Of a stretch of 64,000 nucleotides of DNA, positions 60,770 to 64,000 are shown one piece after another. The stretch is from positions 34,403-98,402 of the forward strand of contig NZ_JWLC01000004.1 in NCBI RefSeq assembly GCF_000813745.1, in the 5' to 3' direction. The DNA is from Leisingera sp. ANG-M1. Its GTDB lineage: Bacteria; Pseudomonadota; Alphaproteobacteria; Rhodobacterales; Rhodobacteraceae. A program made the position numbers and the translations under genes. Numbering within the stretch: position 1 is the first letter of the stretch; every line of letters starts with the position of its first letter. Under the pieces are notes generated by a model. That model had not been told where the DNA came from and did no database searches. It saw only the letters and a list, made by a program, of their open reading frames with translations.

Positions 60770-63118
60770 ATGACCGACCTGGTAGAAGACCCCGACATGC
60801 CGTCCGCCCCTGAAGGTGGCGAAATCCGCGAACCGCTGCGCCGCGCCATTGGCGAGCGCTATCTGACCTATGCGCTCAGCACCATCATGCACCGGGCGCT
60901 GCCCGACGCGCGTGACGGGCTCAAGCCGGTGCACCGGCGCATCCTCTATGCGATGAACCGGCTGCGGCTCAGCTCTTCGGGCGGCTTCCTGAAGTCGGCC
61001 AAAATCTCCGGCGACACCATGGGCGACTTCCACCCCCACGGCGACGCGGCGATTTATGACGCGATGGCGCGTCTCGCGCAGGATTTCAACGTCCGCTACC
61101 CGCTGGTCGACGGCCAGGGTAACTTCGGCAACATCGACGGCGACAACCCGGCGGCCTCGCGATACACCGAAGCACGGATGACCTTCATCGCCGAGGCGAT
61201 GCTGGAAGGGCTGAACGAGGACGCGGTCGATTTCCGCGACAACTACGACGGCCGCCTGCAGGAACCCTCGGTTCTGCCCGCGACCTTCCCGAATATCCTG
61301 GCAAACGGCGCGGCCGGCATTGCGGTGGGCATGGCCACCAACATCCCGCCCCACAACATTGCCGAGCTGATCGACGCTTGTATCCATCTGATCCGCACGC
61401 CCGATGCCCGCGACGACACGCTGCTGAACTACGTGCCGGGCCCCGATTTCCCCACCGGCGGCATCATCGTCGAACCCAAGGAAAACATCGCCAAGGCCTA
61501 CAGCACCGGCCGCGGCTCCTTCCGCCTGCGCTGCACCCATGAGGTCGAGGACCTCGGCCGCGGCCAATGGCAGATCGTCGTCACCGAGATCCCCTATCAG
61601 GTTCAGAAGTCCAAGCTGATCGAAAAGATCGCCGAGCTGATCCAGACCAAGAAGGTGCCGATCCTCGCCGATGTGCGCGACGAATCGGCCGACGACATCC
61701 GTATCATCCTGGAACCCAAGTCCAAGAACGTGGACCCCGAGGTTCTGATGAACATGATGTTCCGCAACTCGGACCTGGAAATCCGATTCAGCCTCAACAT
61801 GAACGTGCTGATCGACGGTGTGACGCCCAAGGTCTGCTCGATGAAAGAGGTTCTGCGCGCCTTCCTCGACCACCGCCGCGACGTGCTGCAGCGCCGCTCG
61901 CGCCACCGGATGGAAAAGATCGACCACCGTCTGGAAGTGCTCGAAGGCTTTATCATCGCCTTCCTGAACCTCGACCGGGTGATTGACATCATCCGCTATG
62001 ACGAGGACCCCAAGGCCGCGCTGATCCGCGAGGACTGGAGCAAGGACCACCCGCGCGCCTTCACCGAGGCCGAGTATATCACCCCAGCCCAAGGCGTCGG
62101 CGAGCTGACAGAAGTTCAGGCCGAAGCCATCCTCAACATGCGTCTGCGCAGCTTGCGCAAGCTCGAGGAAATCGAGCTGACCCGCGAGCGCGACGCCCTG
62201 CGCGAGGAACGCGCCGGCTTGGTCGAGCTGCTGGGTTCGGAAGAGCTGCAGTGGAACCGCATCACCGAGCAGCTGAAAGAGACCAAGAAGCAGTTTGGCA
62301 AAACCTACGAAGGCGGCGCCCGCCGCACCCGCTTTGCCGAGGCCGGGGAAGTGGAAGAGGTGCCGCTTGAAGCGATGATCGACAAGGAGCCGATCACGGT
62401 TGTCTGTTCGCAGATGGGCTGGATCCGCGCCATGACCGGCCATATCGATCTGAACCGTGAACTGAAGTTCAAGGACGGCGACGGCCCGCGTTTCATCTTC
62501 CATGCCGAAACCACAGACCGGCTGCTGGTGTTTGGCTCCAACGGCCGCTTTTACACGCTGTCGGCGGCGAATCTCCCCGGCGGCCGCGGCATGGGGGAAC
62601 CCGTCCGCCTGATGGTCGACCTCCCCAACGAGGCGGAGATCATTGATCTGATCATCCACAACCCCGAAGGCAAGCTGCTTGTGGCATCCGACGCAGGCAA
62701 CGGCTTCATCTGCGCCGAGAAGGAAATTGTCGCCCAGACCCGCTCCGGCAAGCAGGTCTTGAACGTCAAGGACGAAGACCGCGCCAAGATCTGTATTCCG
62801 GTAGAAGGCGACCACGTGGCCATTGTGTCGGAAAACGGCAAGTTCCTGGTCTTCTCGGTCGAAGAGATGCCCGAGCTCACCCGCGGCAAGGGCGTGCGGC
62901 TGCAGAAATACAACATGGCCCGCGGCAAGCAGGGCTCGCTGGAACTGGACGGCGGCCTCAGCGACATCACCACCTTCAACTGGGATGATGGCCTGAAATG
63001 GGAGATGGGCGGCGGCAAGACGCGGCATGAGTCTGACCTCACCCAATGGCTCGGCAAGCGTGCCGGGGTTGGCAAACGCCCGCCGCACGGCTTCCCGCGC
63101 AACTATAAATTCAAGTAG
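60770..63118 (+). CDS. parC: DNA topoisomerase IV subunit A
   Basis: This subunit cuts and rejoins DNA to unlink daughter chromosomes, working with ParE. The 782-residue protein has the catalytic Tyr132 (AASRYTEARM) and the breakage-reunion domain start GERYLTYALSTIMHRALPDARDGLKPVHRRIL. The C-terminal beta-propeller is shorter than that of GyrA, whose length is near 900 in this group, which favours ParC. It ends before a hairpin at 63148-63170. Confidence 0.93.
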   Translation: MTDLVEDPDMPSAPEGGEIREPLRRAIGERYLTYALSTIMHRALPDARDGLKPVHRRILYAMNRLRLSSSGGFLKSAKISGDTMGDFHPHGDAAIYDAMARLAQDFNVRYPLVDGQGNFGNIDGDNPAASRYTEARMTFIAEAMLEGLNEDAVDFRDNYDGRLQEPSVLPATFPNILANGAAGIAVGMATNIPPHNIAELIDACIHLIRTPDARDDTLLNYVPGPDFPTGGIIVEPKENIAKAYSTGRGSFRLRCTHEVEDLGRGQWQIVVTEIPYQVQKSKLIEKIAELIQTKKVPILADVRDESADDIRIILEPKSKNVDPEVLMNMMFRNSDLEIRFSLNMNVLIDGVTPKVCSMKEVLRAFLDHRRDVLQRRSRHRMEKIDHRLEVLEGFIIAFLNLDRVIDIIRYDEDPKAALIREDWSKDHPRAFTEAEYITPAQGVGELTEVQAEAILNMRLRSLRKLEEIELTRERDALREERAGLVELLGSEELQWNRITEQLKETKKQFGKTYEGGARRTRFAEAGEVEEVPLEAMIDKEPITVVCSQMGWIRAMTGHIDLNRELKFKDGDGPRFIFHAETTDRLLVFGSNGRFYTLSAANLPGGRGMGEPVRLMVDLPNEAEIIDLIIHNPEGKLLVASDAGNGFICAEKEIVAQTRSGKQVLNVKDEDRAKICIPVEGDHVAIVSENGKFLVFSVEEMPELTRGKGVRLQKYNMARGKQGSLELDGGLSDITTFNWDDGLKWEMGGGKTRHESDLTQWLGKRAGVGKRPPHGFPRNYKFK

Positions 63119-63147
63119 GGCGGCAGGTTTCTGCTGCCTTCCTGTGC

Positions 63148-63170
63148 CCCCCGCGCCACCTGCGCGGGGG
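63148..63170 (+). terminator. Hairpin after parC, probable terminator
   Basis: CCCCCGCGC (63148-63156) pairs with GCGCGGGGG (63162-63170) around a five-base loop, followed by TTGCTGTTTG. The T-run is interrupted, so strength is uncertain. Confidence 0.55.
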
Positions 63171-63247
63171 TTGCTGTTTGCGGGCCTTTACCGGCTGCAC
63201 CTTGCCCGGCTATCTGAGCGGGTCTGAATTTCCGCGAGGGACCGTTG

Positions 63248-63835
63248 ATGATCCGTATTCTTTCTCTGCTGTCCGGGCTGGCCATGCTCGCCGCCTGCGG
63301 CGAAACCAGCCTGAACGAGGCCCCGGAGGATCTGGGCGCTTTCCAGGTGCGGGTCACCCATGTTTACACGGAAAAGGCGCTGCAATGGCCGCTGTCGCGT
63401 GAGGCGGATCACAGCGAGTGGACGGCACCGATCCAGAATGCAGTCGACACCCGCCTGCGCCGCTATCAGGGCGCGCAGGAATATGACGTGGCGGTAACGC
63501 TCGAAGGATTCATGCTGGCCCCGCCCGGCGTGCCGGTGCTGTTTTCTCCGAAGAGCGCGGTCGTGGTGAACGTCTTTGTCTACGACGTTGCGGAAGAGCA
63601 ATTCCTCGCCAAGAAGCACCAGATGGAGATCTTCGAAAGCACAACCGGCGAAAGCGCTTTGCTGGGATCCGGCCACGCCCGCACCAAGGAAGAGCAGATT
63701 CAGGGGCTGGCCATCAACATTGCCGATAAGGTCGAAGAATGGATGGCAGCCCAGCACAAGGCGGAAGGCTGGTTTGCACCGCGGCCGGCCGGGGATGCTG
63801 CAGGCAGCGCGGCGCAGGATGCCGCTGAAGGCTGA
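63248..63835 (+). CDS. Hypothetical lipoprotein
   Basis: This 195-residue protein has a lipobox (LAMLAAC, Cys17). The mature domain (VTHVYTEKALQWPLSREADHSEWTAPIQNAVDTRLRRYQGAQEYDVAVTLEGFMLAPPGVPVLFSPKSAVVVNVFVYD) is alpha/beta. I do not recognise a named family. The ATG at 63248 is preferred over TTG 63245. It is the last complete gene and precedes tuf. Confidence 0.68.
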   Translation: MIRILSLLSGLAMLAACGETSLNEAPEDLGAFQVRVTHVYTEKALQWPLSREADHSEWTAPIQNAVDTRLRRYQGAQEYDVAVTLEGFMLAPPGVPVLFSPKSAVVVNVFVYDVAEEQFLAKKHQMEIFESTTGESALLGSGHARTKEEQIQGLAINIADKVEEWMAAQHKAEGWFAPRPAGDAAGSAAQDAAEG

Positions 63836-63958
63836 CGCGGCGATTTCCGCCCCTGTCAAGCAGGAACGGGTTGATTTTTCCGCCCAAACCAAATAATCCG
63901 CCCGCGCAGAGGAAACCGGGTCAAAGCTGACCCCTCATTTCAAAAGGGCGCCTAAGGA

Positions 63959-64000
63959 ATGGCAAAGGAAAAGTTTGAGCGTAATAAACCGCACGTCAAC
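63959..64000 (+). CDS. tuf: Elongation factor Tu, N-terminal fragment cut by the window edge
   Basis: Only 14 codons are present. The peptide MAKEKFERNKPHVN is the near-universal start of bacterial EF-Tu. AAGGA precedes the ATG at unusually short distance. The 123 bases before it show no tRNA and no clear promoter. Confidence 0.85.
   Translation, partial: MAKEKFERNKPHVN

Noticed and set aside
60689..63088. Long minus-strand open frame (799 residues) opposite parC
   Set aside because: It is the antisense of a clearly conserved topoisomerase, has low-complexity composition and no recognisable domain. High GC keeps such frames open.
1..64000. tRNA or rRNA genes
   Set aside because: I looked in the larger intergenic gaps for the conserved T-arm sequence and cloverleaf arms and found none.
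1..64000. CRISPR array, prophage, integrase or insertion sequence
   Set aside because: No regularly spaced direct repeats and no transposase or integrase motif in any frame.

Overview
The window is ordinary, gene-dense, high-GC chromosome from a marine alphaproteobacterium of the Roseobacter group (Rhodobacteraceae, close to Leisingera, Phaeobacter or Ruegeria). The placement rests on gene content and order: an F0 operon with paired b' and b subunits, an rpoZ-rsh-pdxJ-acpS-lepB-rnc-era-recO block, chvI-chvG beside a short hprK, rapZ, an EIIA of the mannose type and HPr, a methylsuccinyl-CoA dehydrogenase with a long N-terminal extension, a DUF6473 gene, and an EF-Tu start at the right edge. 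I see no tRNA, rRNA, CRISPR array, insertion sequence, prophage or integrase.

Layout. 1-0.8 kb: ArsR regulator and Nudix hydrolase. 1.0-3.8 kb: ATP synthase F0 operon atpI-atpB-atpE-atpX-atpF with a strong terminator. 3.9-6.7 kb: DUF898 membrane protein, M48 protease and a low-GC GFA-type gene. 6.8-8.9 kb: GntR regulator divergent from a PLP aminotransferase. 9.0-14.6 kb: smc, two small exported proteins and a lytic transglycosylase. 14.7-16.6 kb: cobalamin genes cbiB and cobC. 16.7-20.0 kb: glutathionyl-hydroquinone reductase, a conserved hypothetical, an L,D-transpeptidase and a PatB/MalY aminotransferase. 20.1-22.2 kb: two peptide deformylase genes (the second lacks catalytic residues) and fmt. 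22.2-28.5 kb: small membrane proteins, a glycosyltransferase behind a CtrA-like site, a TRIC channel, rnhA, a methyltransferase, a LysE exporter, ispH, cytochrome c and a NYN protein. 28.6-39.5 kb: folK and the rpoZ-to-recO block, interrupted by a multicopper oxidase. 39.5-46.7 kb: two lipoproteins flanking a highly folded intergenic element, mcd, TauE, a CDF transporter, a dGTPase-like protein and a PAS/chemoreceptor stub. 46.8-53.3 kb: pckA divergent from chvI-chvG-hprK-rapZ-EIIA-HPr, a carbon-sensing module. 53.3-60.5 kb: acyltransferase, hbd, DUF6473, etfA/etfB, cobalamin adenosyltransferase, a small two-helix protein, an SDR and an SH3 protein. 60.8-64 kb: parC, a lipoprotein and the first 14 codons of tuf.

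How it fits together. Several parts concern central carbon and energy flow: the F0 operon, ETF, methylsuccinyl-CoA dehydrogenase, 3-hydroxybutyryl-CoA dehydrogenase, PEP carboxykinase and the PTS-like relay that has no sugar permease here. Similar LacI-type palindromes (core TTAGCGC / GCGCTAA) lie 109-170 bases upstream of atpI, pckA and etfB, which suggests that one global regulator links these genes.

The items I would check first are the nested-hairpin element at 39992-40177, the shared palindromes at 891-904, 48581-48615 and 58015-58028, the degenerate second deformylase, the 26-bp perfect palindrome at 16677-16702, and the two stem-loops that bracket atpE. No wholly new multi-gene system is evident.
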